Assembly: GCA_937868075.1 (NCBI GenBank)
Contig: CALMLL010000033.1
Location: forward strand, 26,546-90,545
Length of the DNA stretch: 64,000 nt
Reading direction: 5' to 3'
DNA from: an uncultured Marmoricola sp.
GTDB taxonomy: Bacteria; Actinomycetota; Actinomycetes; Propionibacteriales; Nocardioidaceae
Numbering within the stretch: position 1 is the first letter of the stretch; every line of letters starts with the position of its first letter. Under the pieces are notes generated by a model, which saw only the letters and a program-made list of their open reading frames with translations, did no database searches and was not told where the DNA came from. Below are positions 32,718 through 41,750 of this stretch, one piece after another. The translations under genes and the position numbers were made by a program.

Positions 32718-35700
32718 GTGACTGAGCCGACCCGCCAATCTGGCGGAGGCGGGGCCCACTCTTCCTTCGATCGCGTCGTCAACGCGATCGAAGCACGCGG
32801 GCTGACCACTGCCTCGCGGCGCCAGCACAGCTTGATGGCGGGCTGCCCGGTTCATGACGAGCGCACACCCTCGCTGCACATCACCTGGCGTGGTGGACCG
32901 CGTGGGGGAGGGGTCCTGCTCTACTGCCACGGGTGCCAGGCACAGGCCGAGCAGATCGTCGAGGCGCTCGGCCTGACGATGAGCGACCTGTTCGACGAGC
33001 CTCTCCCAGAGCGAGACCGCAGCCTGTATCGCGTCGGGAAGAGCCCCTCGCGTCGCCGTGCGGGTCAGCGCCGCGGCAAGCTGGGCCGCCTTCCCTCCCT
33101 GCTGCCCAAGCCGCCCGCGGCGCCCGCTCCCGCAGTCGAGCACCACTGGGTCGAGATCGAGCGCTACCCCTACGTCGACCACGAGGACCGGCTGGTCCAG
33201 GAGGTCATCCGCGAGGAGTGCACCGCCGAGGGCGAGCGGCACAAGCAGTTTCGGCAGCTCTTCGTCACCCGTGACGGGCGGCGGGTCAAGCGCAAGCCTG
33301 AGGAGTTCTACCCGGTCATCTACCGCGCCCCGCAGGTCGCTGCTGCGGTCAAGGCCGGGAGCGAGGTCTGGCTCCTCGAGGGGGAGAAGGACGTCCACAC
33401 GGCGGAGCGGCTGGGGCTGGTCGCTACGACCAACACCCAGGGCGGCAAGAGCTTCCCCGCGGACCTGGTTGAGGAGTTCACCAACGCCCGGGTCGTCGTC
33501 GTCCTCGACCGGGACTCCACAGGCTGGGCCCGCGGGGTTGACCTGCACGCCAAGCTCACTGGCGTCGGAGCCAAGGTACTGCTCCGCCTGCCTGACCTGG
33601 AAGATGCCAAGACCGACTTCACCGACCACGTCGAGGCCGGCAAGGGTCTGGATGCGCTGCAGTGGGTCGCGGTCGAGGAGGTCGCTGTCTGGCACGAGCT
33701 GACCTCGGTCAAGGACCGGGCACGCTCGCTGCAGCAGGCGATCGAGGAGGCTCAGGGCCGGTGGGAGCTGGCCGCGGAGGGCCAGGACGTTGAGGACAAC
33801 CGCCGTTTCGCCAAGCGGTGGGCTCTGGAGAGCCAGGTCAGGCAGGAGTCGCTGCGCGATCTCGTCGACCAGCTCTGCGCTGCGGGCATGCGCATCGGCA
33901 CCGAGTGGGTGGGGGAGGCCATCGAGGCGGCTGAGGCGCTGCTGGCCGAGGGGACCGAGGCTGCTCGACGGTGTCACCTGCAGGTCCAGGTCCCCGTGCC
34001 GGAGTCGCTGCGGCCGGCTGCCCAGCCGCCGGCGAACTCGCCCGCGCCGGCAGATGGAGAGCCCACGCCCAAGGCCTCGCCCACCGACGTCGTCACCGAG
34101 GACAGCGACTGGCTGGGACAGAAGGGTGTGGGGTCAGGCAACACTCCCTTCCGCGTCTTGGACGGCAAGATCGTGCAGTGGGAGCCGGACCGTTCGAGCC
34201 GCAGGCAGCGGGACGAGTGGGATGAGGACCAAGACGAGCCGGGCAAGTTCAAGACGCTGCTGTCGATGATCGTGCGGGTGTCCTGCCGCGAGTACCTCGA
34301 GGTAGAGCACAACCACGACGTCGAGGACACCGAGCTCATGGGTCGATCGACACCGACCAAGCGGCGGGTGAGCGCACCCAAGACCCTGATCGCGGTTCGG
34401 CTGCAGTACCCGGACGAGATCACCGGGGAGCTGCTGGAGATCCGCGTCATGGCCGACCAGTGGCGCGACCACTCGTGGCTGGAGTCGCTGCCCGGGCCCC
34501 CTGACTACGACCACAAGCGGGCCGGACTGGACCAGCTGCAGCGGGCCATCCTCGCGATCAGCGAGAACGTCGTCGACGAGGTGCTCTACCGGGCCACAGG
34601 GTGGAGGGAGAACGCCGACGGCACCCACCGGTTCATCCACCGCAGAGGCGCGATCACCCCCACCGGGCACGAGGACGTCGAAGTCGCCTTCTCCGGGCCC
34701 ATCGAGCGCTACAACTTCCCCGACCCCATCCGTGAGGCGAAGGCTCTGCGCACGGCCTGGCAGAACGGTTCGGCCACTATGCTGGACCGGCTGCCGGGGC
34801 GCGTGGCGGCCCCGCTGCTCGGACAGGTCTTCCGCGCGGTGCTGGGTCACAACCCATGGGTGCTCACCCTGGTCGGACCTCCGGGGTCCTACAAGACCTC
34901 GGTGGCCGCCAAGGCGATGCAGCACTTCGGCGAGAAGTGGGAGCACAAGAAGCCGGCGTCCTCCATGTCCGGAAACGGCGACACCTTCAACGCGCTGCGG
35001 TTCAAGCTGCACAACGCCAAGGACTGCCTCTACTGGATGGACGACTTCGCACCCACCCGCAGCTGGCTGGAGGCACAGAAGCACCTCGAAGAGACCGCCC
35101 GGCTCATCCACAACCAGGAGGAGCGCTCCCGCTCATCGCGAGACGGGCTCTCGGTCAGCGACGGCACCGGGCCCCGCGCCAGCGGCCTGTGCACCTCGGA
35201 GGTCATGCCCCGTCCCGGGTCCGGCGCCGAGCGGATGCTGGTCGTCCCCCTGGCCCGGGAGGACGTCGACACCGCGCTGTTGTTCCCCCTGGACGAGGCA
35301 CTCTCTCGCCACCAGCGGGCACTGGTGATGGCCTCCTACATCTCCTGGCTCTCTGGTGACCTGATGGGCAAGCGCGCCCACTACATGGAGATCGCCGACG
35401 CCTACGCCGATGCATTGGTCGAGCGCGCGGGGGAGAGCGTGCGTCAGGCCGCCGCCATCTCCCACACCTGGGTCGGTTGGGTCGCCATGACCGACTTCCT
35501 GTTCGAGGTGGGAGCGATCACCGCCGAGGAGCGCGTGCGGACCCTGCGCCGGGTTGACGAGGCACTGCACGAGGCAGGACGAGCGGCGGTCAACCCCGAC
35601 ATGCCCCGCACCACCGGTGCCCGGGCACGAGAGCTGCTCGCCTACGCGCTGCGTCAGGGCATCGCCTACGTCGACGACGTCCGTACCGGAGAGTGCCCGC

Positions 35701-38126
35701 CATGGCCGCTGGCCGGGCGCCTGGGGTGGCGGCGCACCGTCACCGAGACCGACATGATGGGCTCGCCGAGCAAGTACCGCTTGGAGCGCAACGGGATCCG
35801 GCTGGGCTACGTCATGCACGACCCCGGACCCAAGGACCGCGGTCGGGTGCTGATGTGCGAGTCCACCCAGCTCGAGGCCGTCCTCAAGGCCGCTTCGGCG
35901 ACCCAGGCCGAAAAACTCGAGATCGACCGCAACACCGCGTGCCGCGCCCTGCACGACGAGCATGTCCTGATCCCCGACACCTCCGAGGGGCGCACCCGTC
36001 ACACGGTCAAGTGCCGCATCCACGCCGAGGAGCGGGACGCCCGCATGGTCACGCTCTACCTCGATCGCGTCATCGACGACGAGGACGATGCGGTGGGTGA
36101 TGACCCAGAGGACGGCGGAGACTTCCCCGGCGGCGACGACCCCCACAGCGGACCCGGGAACCACCACCCCGACTGCAGTGGAACGGCACCGGACACCTAC
36201 GGCGAGGACCCGGTCCTGGAGATCCCCGGGCTGAACACTCCGGACCCACACGCAGTGGACACCGCGCACACGATGACCGAGTCTGGGACCGGCGCCGGCA
36301 CCGACCACAGCGGCGACCATGACGGGACTGACCATCCCAGCGAGGAGACCCCCATGGACGAGCCCGAGTTCACCGCGCGACCGCACACCGACCTCGACGG
36401 AGTCGTGGGCTGGACCGAGCCGCGGAGCAGCGGCGACGTGGCCCCGTGCGTGGTCTGCGGAGTGCGCAGTGGCGTGGTCATCTCCGGAGCCCGCGTGCAC
36501 ACGGTGTGCTGGGAAGGCAGCACCGCCACCGACCGCGCAGCCCAGACCCCGGTCGGCCACCCATGGATGCGCGGCCAGCAGCCCGAGACCGAGGTCGCGG
36601 CCACCACCCAACCGGAAGCGCCGGCACCAGATCCGGTGCCGGCCAAGGGGCGCACCAGCCCCGCCAAGGCTGCTGCGACGGAGACCAAGTTCCGGGCCGC
36701 GGCCGCCGTCGTCGACGTCGACGGGATCTGGCTCAGCAACGGCGAGTTCGTCGAGATGCCTGGAGACGGACCTCAGCACGCCGGCGACCTGGTCCGGCTG
36801 GCTCAATGGCTGTCTCTGGGAACCGCGGTCACCAAGTACCTCGACGCCGCGGCGCAGGTGTGGGTTGGCGACGACTTGGCTCGTCGCCTGGGCATCGACG
36901 TCGAGGCGATCGCCAAGGCCGCCGAGCAGGACAAGGACAAGGTCGCCCGGGAGAGCAGCGCGACCAGCGTGGCCGTCACCGCAGCGCAGGAGGCCGGCTA
37001 CAGCTTCGGCGGGAAGGGCGATGACGCACTGGGCCGCTGGACCAGGATCTGGAAGGGCACGGAGAAGTCCGTCTGGGTCGTGCTGCTGGCCGCGATGAGC
37101 CGAGACGACGCCAACGTCGCGTTGATGCGTGACCAGCCCGACCACGCCACCCTGGCCCGGCGGATCGGGCTGCTCGCCGATGCCCTCGGACACCCCTATC
37201 AGCTGTCCGGGTCCACCACCGGTCTTGACCTGATGACCACTCTGCGGCATCGCGACCGCGACCGGTTCTTCCCCGTCCTGGAGCCCTGCCCGCCAGCGCA
37301 GGTGAGCAACGTGGAGGCCGACATCTCCTGGTGCCGGCAGCCCACCGGCGAGGAGCTGGCTCACAAGTGGATCCACGCCTACGACCGGTCCGGGTCCTAC
37401 CTGGCCGGCGTCAGCGGCCTGGAGCTCGGTGTCGGCGCACCGGTCCACCACCCTGACGGCACCGCCTTCGTGCCCAGGATGCCGGGTTACTGGCGGATCG
37501 AGATCCCCGACACCGGCGACTGGCGCATGCCCCACCCGCTGGACCCGCGCGGGTTGCACGCCGGCAAGGTGCGCTGGGCGACCACCCCGGCCTTGGAGTT
37601 CGCGGCCGAGCAGGGCTATGAGCCCGAGATCCTCGAGGCCTACACGTGGGTCGAGCGGGCCCGCGTCCTCGACCCCTGGTACGAGCGGATCCGCGACGCC
37701 CGGACTCGGCTCGACGTCGACGACATCGACAGCCAGATCGCGCGCGACCAGCTCAAGCAGATCTACGCGCCCACCATCGGGATGCTCGGATCCAGCACCC
37801 ACATGGCCGGCCGCGTCGGGTACGCGCCCGAGCGCCGGCACATGATCATCGCCAAGGCGCGCACCAACATCCTGCGCCGGATCGCCACCATCGGGACGGC
37901 TACCGGGCGATACCCGGTCGCCGTCGTCGCCGACACCGTCCTCTACACCTCCCCAGACCCCGACCCCGTCGCCTCGTGGCCCGGAGGGGAGCAGTGGATG
38001 GGTCGCGAGCTCGGCCGCTACAAGGTCGAGGGCAGCGCGCCGCTGAAGGAGCACCTGGAGTTCCTGACCGGAGGCACCTACAAGGGCAAGGACGCCATCG
38101 TCGAGCGGGTTGCGGGGGCTGAGTGA
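32718..38126 (+). CDS. primase-helicase fused to a Tap-like telomere protein
   Basis: A 1802-residue replication protein. Residues about 43-75 form a CHC2 zinc finger (CPVH...YCHGC), 210-265 a TOPRIM domain (WLLEGEKD, VVVVLDRDSTG), and about 600-880 a DUF927-type helicase with P-loop GPPGSYKTS near 719 and Walker B YWMDDF near 770. A low-complexity acidic/His linker and a CxxC ribbon (CVVC, CW) lead to residues 1330-1802. That part follows Streptomyces Tap in order: YLAGVSGLELGV, PGYWRIEIP, WATTPALEFA, LDPWYERIRDA, GRYPVAVVADTVLY. Tap recruits the terminal protein to linear ends. The GTG at 32718 (GGGAGG upstream) is chosen; ATG 32700 is possible. Confidence 0.82.
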   Translation: MTEPTRQSGGGGAHSSFDRVVNAIEARGLTTASRRQHSLMAGCPVHDERTPSLHITWRGGPRGGGVLLYCHGCQAQAEQIVEALGLTMSDLFDEPLPERDRSLYRVGKSPSRRRAGQRRGKLGRLPSLLPKPPAAPAPAVEHHWVEIERYPYVDHEDRLVQEVIREECTAEGERHKQFRQLFVTRDGRRVKRKPEEFYPVIYRAPQVAAAVKAGSEVWLLEGEKDVHTAERLGLVATTNTQGGKSFPADLVEEFTNARVVVVLDRDSTGWARGVDLHAKLTGVGAKVLLRLPDLEDAKTDFTDHVEAGKGLDALQWVAVEEVAVWHELTSVKDRARSLQQAIEEAQGRWELAAEGQDVEDNRRFAKRWALESQVRQESLRDLVDQLCAAGMRIGTEWVGEAIEAAEALLAEGTEAARRCHLQVQVPVPESLRPAAQPPANSPAPADGEPTPKASPTDVVTEDSDWLGQKGVGSGNTPFRVLDGKIVQWEPDRSSRRQRDEWDEDQDEPGKFKTLLSMIVRVSCREYLEVEHNHDVEDTELMGRSTPTKRRVSAPKTLIAVRLQYPDEITGELLEIRVMADQWRDHSWLESLPGPPDYDHKRAGLDQLQRAILAISENVVDEVLYRATGWRENADGTHRFIHRRGAITPTGHEDVEVAFSGPIERYNFPDPIREAKALRTAWQNGSATMLDRLPGRVAAPLLGQVFRAVLGHNPWVLTLVGPPGSYKTSVAAKAMQHFGEKWEHKKPASSMSGNGDTFNALRFKLHNAKDCLYWMDDFAPTRSWLEAQKHLEETARLIHNQEERSRSSRDGLSVSDGTGPRASGLCTSEVMPRPGSGAERMLVVPLAREDVDTALLFPLDEALSRHQRALVMASYISWLSGDLMGKRAHYMEIADAYADALVERAGESVRQAAAISHTWVGWVAMTDFLFEVGAITAEERVRTLRRVDEALHEAGRAAVNPDMPRTTGARARELLAYALRQGIAYVDDVRTGECPPWPLAGRLGWRRTVTETDMMGSPSKYRLERNGIRLGYVMHDPGPKDRGRVLMCESTQLEAVLKAASATQAEKLEIDRNTACRALHDEHVLIPDTSEGRTRHTVKCRIHAEERDARMVTLYLDRVIDDEDDAVGDDPEDGGDFPGGDDPHSGPGNHHPDCSGTAPDTYGEDPVLEIPGLNTPDPHAVDTAHTMTESGTGAGTDHSGDHDGTDHPSEETPMDEPEFTARPHTDLDGVVGWTEPRSSGDVAPCVVCGVRSGVVISGARVHTVCWEGSTATDRAAQTPVGHPWMRGQQPETEVAATTQPEAPAPDPVPAKGRTSPAKAAATETKFRAAAAVVDVDGIWLSNGEFVEMPGDGPQHAGDLVRLAQWLSLGTAVTKYLDAAAQVWVGDDLARRLGIDVEAIAKAAEQDKDKVARESSATSVAVTAAQEAGYSFGGKGDDALGRWTRIWKGTEKSVWVVLLAAMSRDDANVALMRDQPDHATLARRIGLLADALGHPYQLSGSTTGLDLMTTLRHRDRDRFFPVLEPCPPAQVSNVEADISWCRQPTGEELAHKWIHAYDRSGSYLAGVSGLELGVGAPVHHPDGTAFVPRMPGYWRIEIPDTGDWRMPHPLDPRGLHAGKVRWATTPALEFAAEQGYEPEILEAYTWVERARVLDPWYERIRDARTRLDVDDIDSQIARDQLKQIYAPTIGMLGSSTHMAGRVGYAPERRHMIIAKARTNILRRIATIGTATGRYPVAVVADTVLYTSPDPDPVASWPGGEQWMGRELGRYKVEGSAPLKEHLEFLTGGTYKGKDAIVERVAGAE
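36342..36356 (+). promoter_or_regulatory. internal ribosome site and start before the Tap-like part
   Basis: GAGGAG lies six bases before an in-frame ATG at 36354 (codon 1213 of the fusion). Translation from here would give a separate 590-residue product containing only the zinc ribbon and Tap-like domain, closer in size to free-standing Tap. Confidence 0.4.
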
Positions 38127-38722
38127 TGAGCGACCTGCGCGGCAAGCTCTTCACGGCCCTCACCGGCCGGGATGCCGATGTCTCGGGGCAGGCCGGAGGC
38201 GATCTGCGCGGCATGCTCATGGCCGTCGGCGGTGCCTCCCGGCGCACCAAGTCCGGGATCGACCTGACCAAGGCGGCCAAGAGCTTGGGGGTCTCACGGC
38301 GCACCGTCGAGCGCTGGGTCAAGACCGAGCAGACCGGTGCCGGGCAGCGGCCCTCGGCGCAGCACGCCAAGTCGCTGGCCACCAAGGCACGTCAGGCCGC
38401 GACCACCAAGGCCGGGCGCCGGGCCGCCCTGGCCGGATCCAGCATGCGCCAGGCGATCGCCAGCCGCGGGGCACGACTGTCCATCACCGGCCTGCAGGGA
38501 CCTCACGCCGCCGGGCGGGACTACATGCGCAACCGGACCACCCAGCTCGAGCTAGACCCCGCCGACGCCGAGGCGATGATGGACGCCTGGGAGAACGGTG
38601 GGGAGAAGGGCTTCATGACCTGGGCAACCGGCCACTGGGGCAACGAGTACCTCGATGACTGGAAGTTCGACGCCGTCGACGCCATCGACATCGAGCGGCC
38701 CTACGGTGGTGGATGGCGATGA
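38126..38722 (+). CDS. tpg: Tpg-like telomere terminal protein
   Basis: A 198-residue protein matching the layout of Streptomyces Tpg (about 185 residues): a helix-turn-helix (KAAKSLGVSRRTVERWVKTEQ, near 50-70), a basic helical segment (KAGRRAAL), a strand (ARLSITGLQGPHAAGRDY) and a C-terminal domain (QLELDPADAEAMMDAWENG, then WKFDAVDAIDI). Tpg is covalently attached to the 5' ends of linear replicons and primes end-patching. The start overlaps the stop of the Tap fusion, reproducing the tap-tpg operon. The priming residue cannot be identified by eye. Confidence 0.75.
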   Translation: MSDLRGKLFTALTGRDADVSGQAGGDLRGMLMAVGGASRRTKSGIDLTKAAKSLGVSRRTVERWVKTEQTGAGQRPSAQHAKSLATKARQAATTKAGRRAALAGSSMRQAIASRGARLSITGLQGPHAAGRDYMRNRTTQLELDPADAEAMMDAWENGGEKGFMTWATGHWGNEYLDDWKFDAVDAIDIERPYGGGWR

Positions 38723-38756
38723 CCGGCGGCGGGGCCCGCAACCGGAAGGCCGCCTG

Positions 38757-39413
38757 ATGGCTCCCTTGTGGACCCGGGCCCGGCTGGAACGGGTCATGTG
38801 CCTACGGTTCGGGTTCGGCCACGACACGGCCTCACCTGACACCGCGGCCGCGGCCGCAGCGATGGGAGTCACCCGGCGCACCGTCCAGCGATGGCTGCAC
38901 GCCGATCACGGCCGGTCGGTGGCGCACATCCCGCCCAAGCGCCGCCAGCAGCTGATCGAGCTGCTGCGGCCGGCGGCCGAGACCCTGGCTCGCGAGGAAC
39001 AGCAGGCTCGGTACGCCCGCAAGGCGATCGACGGGCTGCGGCTGCCGCGCAAGATGGGGATCAAGCCGGCGTGGGAGAAGCAACGATGGCTCGAACCGCA
39101 CCGGGTCGCCGTCCTGGAGATCCCCGTCCGGCATCTGAAGATCCGCCAGCTGGCGATCGCCCGTGACGAACCCTCCCGCGTGGCGGAGCTGACCCGACGC
39201 GGCAAGGTCCTCGACGAGGCGACGGTCCCGACCCGTTTTCACGCCACGGTGCTGGTCCACCAGGTCTTGACCGAGATGGCCCCGTGGCGGTTCCAGGCCG
39301 GCGGGGACCAGGTCACCCAGGGCTTCACCCAAGCCTGGATGGTCGAGCCCTCGACACCGAAGACCCATCTGAGCACCGCCGCACTGTTCCTGATCCGAGA
39401 GGGCCGACGATGA
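38757..39413 (+). CDS. helix-turn-helix protein of the replication operon
   Basis: A 218-residue protein with an N-terminal helix-turn-helix similar in form to that of the Tpg-like neighbour (AAAAAAMGVTRRTVQRWLHADHG), a helical segment (PPKRRQQLIELLRPAAETLAREEQQ) and a basic C-terminal domain rich in Trp and His. A 12-codon frame (38719-38757) overlaps the tpg stop at one end and this ATG at the other, so it may relay ribosomes. It could be a second, divergent terminal-protein-like factor; that is a guess. Confidence 0.65.
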   Translation: MAPLWTRARLERVMCLRFGFGHDTASPDTAAAAAAMGVTRRTVQRWLHADHGRSVAHIPPKRRQQLIELLRPAAETLAREEQQARYARKAIDGLRLPRKMGIKPAWEKQRWLEPHRVAVLEIPVRHLKIRQLAIARDEPSRVAELTRRGKVLDEATVPTRFHATVLVHQVLTEMAPWRFQAGGDQVTQGFTQAWMVEPSTPKTHLSTAALFLIREGRR

Positions 39414-39673
39414 GCACCGAGGAGAAGACCACGCGCCTGCTGGCCCAGCTGGAGGAGGGCATCCGGCTGGCGCCCGAACGGCAGTGCCCCTGCGGGCACC
39501 GGGCACGAGAGCACCGCGACGGCGGCTGCCCGTGCCAGGACTGCGACCTGCGCGCGTTCGAGGTCGAGCAAGGCTGTGTCACCTACCGGGACACCGATAC
39601 CCGCGTCTCCCTCCAGGAGCATCTGGACGGCATCCGGTCCGGCGCACGGTCGCCGGTGCCGTTCGATCTCTGA
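39410..39673 (+). CDS. small zinc-binding protein
   Basis: An 87-residue protein with a compact cluster CPCGHRAREHRDGGCPCQDC (residues about 26-45), which can hold one or two zinc ions, followed by an acidic C-terminus. Similar small CGH-x-H-x-C-x-C-x2-C proteins are common in actinobacterial plasmids and phages; their role is unknown. The ATG overlaps the preceding stop (ATGA). Confidence 0.65.
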   Translation: MSTEEKTTRLLAQLEEGIRLAPERQCPCGHRAREHRDGGCPCQDCDLRAFEVEQGCVTYRDTDTRVSLQEHLDGIRSGARSPVPFDL

Positions 39674-39757
39674 CCTTCGGGCTGTCACGGGCTCGGCCCA
39701 GAGCGCACCTTCCATCACCAAGCAGCCCGTCAGTCCACGAGGAAGAGGAGCCAGCCG

Positions 39758-40645
39758 ATGCCGAGGAAGGGCCACCCCGACTACACGGTCGACCCCGACC
39801 GCGGCTCGAGCGCGTCACCGACCAAGAACGCCCGGCTGGTCGACCTCGACGAGCACCAGGATCGTGCGGCCAGCAGGTCCGGGCTGCGCGACCTGGACGC
39901 CATGACCGAGGGCATGAGCGGACTGACCCGGATGCAGAAGGACCGCGAACGGCTCTTCCCGCGCGGGACCAGCGCCGACCTCGGCGACCCGCGTATGCGC
40001 CGGCACCTGCCCACCGAAGGACAGGAGCGGGCACCGATCTCCTCCCGCCAACGCAACGAGCGCAGCAAGGACCGCCGCGACACCCAGGCCACGATGCCCC
40101 TGACCCAGCTGCGTGCCCAGAAGGACCTGGTCACCCGCCCCGAGCGGTGGCGTGACCTCAACGACCAGCTGTCGGCCAACACCGGCGACATCCAGGCGCT
40201 CAGCGAGAAGGACCAGGAGCAGGTTCGGCGCGTCGACCGCGCCATCCAGTCCTACGAGCGTCACAACGACCGCGGCCACGTCCTCTACAGCAACGTGCGG
40301 ATGCCCTACTACATCAACCACCAGAACCTGCCCGGGTTCCTGCGCAACAACTTCGCCGCCGGCGACCGGGTCGCCTTCGACCGGTTCACCCACGCCACCC
40401 ACCAGATGCACGAGACCGCCGGCTACGTCCACGACCCCGACGGGCGGGTGGCCGTCTTCGAGCTGCAGACCCGACGCGGCGCCTACCTGGGCCAGTCCGA
40501 CAAGAAGGACAACACCCAGCACCTGCTGCCGAGGGGGTTGGAGTTCGAGGTCGTGGGCGTCCAGGAGGCCTCCTACCGTTCGCCCGACGGGACCACCGGC
40601 ACCCGAATGGTCGTGCAGCTGCGCGACGTCACCCCTGAGCCCTGA
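39758..40645 (+). CDS. ADP-ribosyltransferase-like protein
   Basis: A 295-residue protein. Residues 1-150 are charged and helical, resembling a binding or delivery domain. Residues about 165-290 follow the order of the ADP-ribosyltransferase fold: RGHVLYSNVRMP (candidate NAD-binding Arg), VAFDRFTHATHQ (the ST-S-like strand), VAVFELQTRRGAYL, and LPRGLEFEVVGVQEASY (ExE-like Glu pair), ending in a strand. Mono-ADP-ribosyltransferases modify host or rival proteins. It follows the tap-tpg operon with a clean GAGGAG site. The match is motif order only, so it is uncertain. Confidence 0.5.
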   Translation: MPRKGHPDYTVDPDRGSSASPTKNARLVDLDEHQDRAASRSGLRDLDAMTEGMSGLTRMQKDRERLFPRGTSADLGDPRMRRHLPTEGQERAPISSRQRNERSKDRRDTQATMPLTQLRAQKDLVTRPERWRDLNDQLSANTGDIQALSEKDQEQVRRVDRAIQSYERHNDRGHVLYSNVRMPYYINHQNLPGFLRNNFAAGDRVAFDRFTHATHQMHETAGYVHDPDGRVAVFELQTRRGAYLGQSDKKDNTQHLLPRGLEFEVVGVQEASYRSPDGTTGTRMVVQLRDVTPEP

Positions 40646-40667
40646 CCCACCCCCCAAGGAGACAGAC

Positions 40668-40826
40668 ATGAGCGACACCCAGCACAACGACACCCAGTCG
40701 GCGGCCGAGCGCGCCGAGCGGGAAGAGATGTTCGGGTTCCACCCCGAGATCCTCGGCGAGGCCGGCGAGCTGCCCCGCAAGGTCGACGGTCGGGACTACG
40801 AGGCTCCCAACACCCAGTCTCACTGA
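40668..40826 (+). CDS. 52-residue acidic protein
   Basis: A very small gene with a textbook ribosome site (AAGGAG seven bases before the ATG at 40668). The product starts MSDTQHNDTQSAAERAERE, is acidic and likely disordered at both ends, with a short central hydrophobic patch (MFGFHPEILGEAGEL). No family recognised. It may be a small regulator or partner of the preceding ADP-ribosyltransferase-like protein. Confidence 0.5.
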   Translation: MSDTQHNDTQSAAERAEREEMFGFHPEILGEAGELPRKVDGRDYEAPNTQSH

Positions 40827-40840
40827 AACCCGAGACGGCC

Positions 40841-41065
40841 ATGCCCAGACGTCCCAACGGGGCCGACCTGCTGTCGCAATGGACCCACTCCCACCCTCGC
40901 CGCACCGTATGCCCGGGCTGCGAGAAGGACTGCTGCCGCACCGGGCTGCCCCGCCTCGTCTATACCTTCGAGACCTGCCAGTGCCCGAGCTCGCCTTACC
41001 CGCACCTGATGGAGCAGATCTGGCACCGGGCGTGCTTGGCAGCCACGGAGGCGCGCTCGTCGTGA
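40841..41065 (+). CDS. cysteine-rich small protein coupled to the prepilin peptidase
   Basis: A 74-residue protein with CPGCEKDCC and CQC (residues about 24-47) and no membrane segment. Its stop overlaps the GTG start of the prepilin peptidase (GTGA), which supports it as a real coding region. Zinc binding is likely; role unknown. Confidence 0.5.
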   Translation: MPRRPNGADLLSQWTHSHPRRTVCPGCEKDCCRTGLPRLVYTFETCQCPSSPYPHLMEQIWHRACLAATEARSS

Positions 41066-41709
41066 CCCTCTGGACCATCCTCGTGGGCGCGCTGGCCGGT
41101 GCTCTGGCCGGCGCCGCCCTGTGGCGCTGGCTGCGCACCGGGATCTACCGCATCGACGAAGACGAGCCCCGTCTGAGACTGGACCGCTCCTGGGCCGTGG
41201 TCCCTTCCGCGGCCGTCGGCGGTGCTCTCGCCGGGGTGCTGGCTGATCCATGGCTGGCAATCGCCGCGTGGATCTACCTGGTTGGCGCGGTGAGCTTGAT
41301 CTGGATCGACCTGGACGTGCACCGGGTCCCGGACCGGGTGCTGCGCTGGTGGGCGCCGGCGCTCCTCGCCGCGGTACTCCTGGGCGCTGCTGCCGGGGCC
41401 GGCGGGTGGCATGTCCTCGTGACCGCGGTGCTGGCTGGGCTCGCCATGGCGGTGCTGTTCTTCGTCCTGGCCGTGGTCGGGTCGATGGGCTTGGGCGACG
41501 TCAAGCTCGCCGCGGTCACCGGGCTGATGCTCGGCGCCCTTGGATGGTCGGCAGTGACCACGGGTGTGCTCGCCGGGTTCGCGGCCGGCGCGGCCGCCGC
41601 CGTTTGGCTGCTGATCCGCGGCGCCAGCCGCACCAGCCATCTGGCCTTCGGGCCGGCGATCATCGTCGGCGCGGCCGTGGCGATCGCCCGCGCCGGTATC
41701 ACCGGCTGA
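41062..41709 (+). CDS. type IV prepilin peptidase (TadV/CpaA-like)
   Basis: A 215-residue polytopic membrane aspartic protease (A24 family) lacking the N-terminal methylase domain, as in TadV/CpaA. The two catalytic aspartates lie in SLIWIDLDVHRVPDR (near residues 83-85) and GSMGLGDVKLAAV (GxGD near 145). About six hydrophobic helices. It processes the Flp and TadE-like pilins coded at 22.4-23.9 kb, so the pilus set is split across two operons. GTG start at 41062. Confidence 0.88.
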   Translation: MTLWTILVGALAGALAGAALWRWLRTGIYRIDEDEPRLRLDRSWAVVPSAAVGGALAGVLADPWLAIAAWIYLVGAVSLIWIDLDVHRVPDRVLRWWAPALLAAVLLGAAAGAGGWHVLVTAVLAGLAMAVLFFVLAVVGSMGLGDVKLAAVTGLMLGALGWSAVTTGVLAGFAAGAAAAVWLLIRGASRTSHLAFGPAIIVGAAVAIARAGITG

Positions 41710-41750
41710 GGCAGTCACCAGGTCGGGGCTCCCGACACCTTCCTGCAGGT

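Noticed and set aside
35133..38054. 973-codon open frame on the minus strand
   Set aside because: It is antisense to the primase-helicase-Tap gene, has biased Val/Gly/Asp composition typical of GC-rich shadows, and contains no domain motif.
36700..38126. Family B DNA polymerase reading of the C-terminal region (DRSGSYL, VADTVLY)
   Set aside because: The motifs look superficially like polymerase motifs A and C, but the whole region follows Tap much better and lacks a clear motif B, so I assign it to Tap.
38719..38757. 12-codon frame bridging tpg and the next gene
   Set aside because: Too short to call a protein; mentioned in the entry for the 38757 gene as a possible translational relay only.
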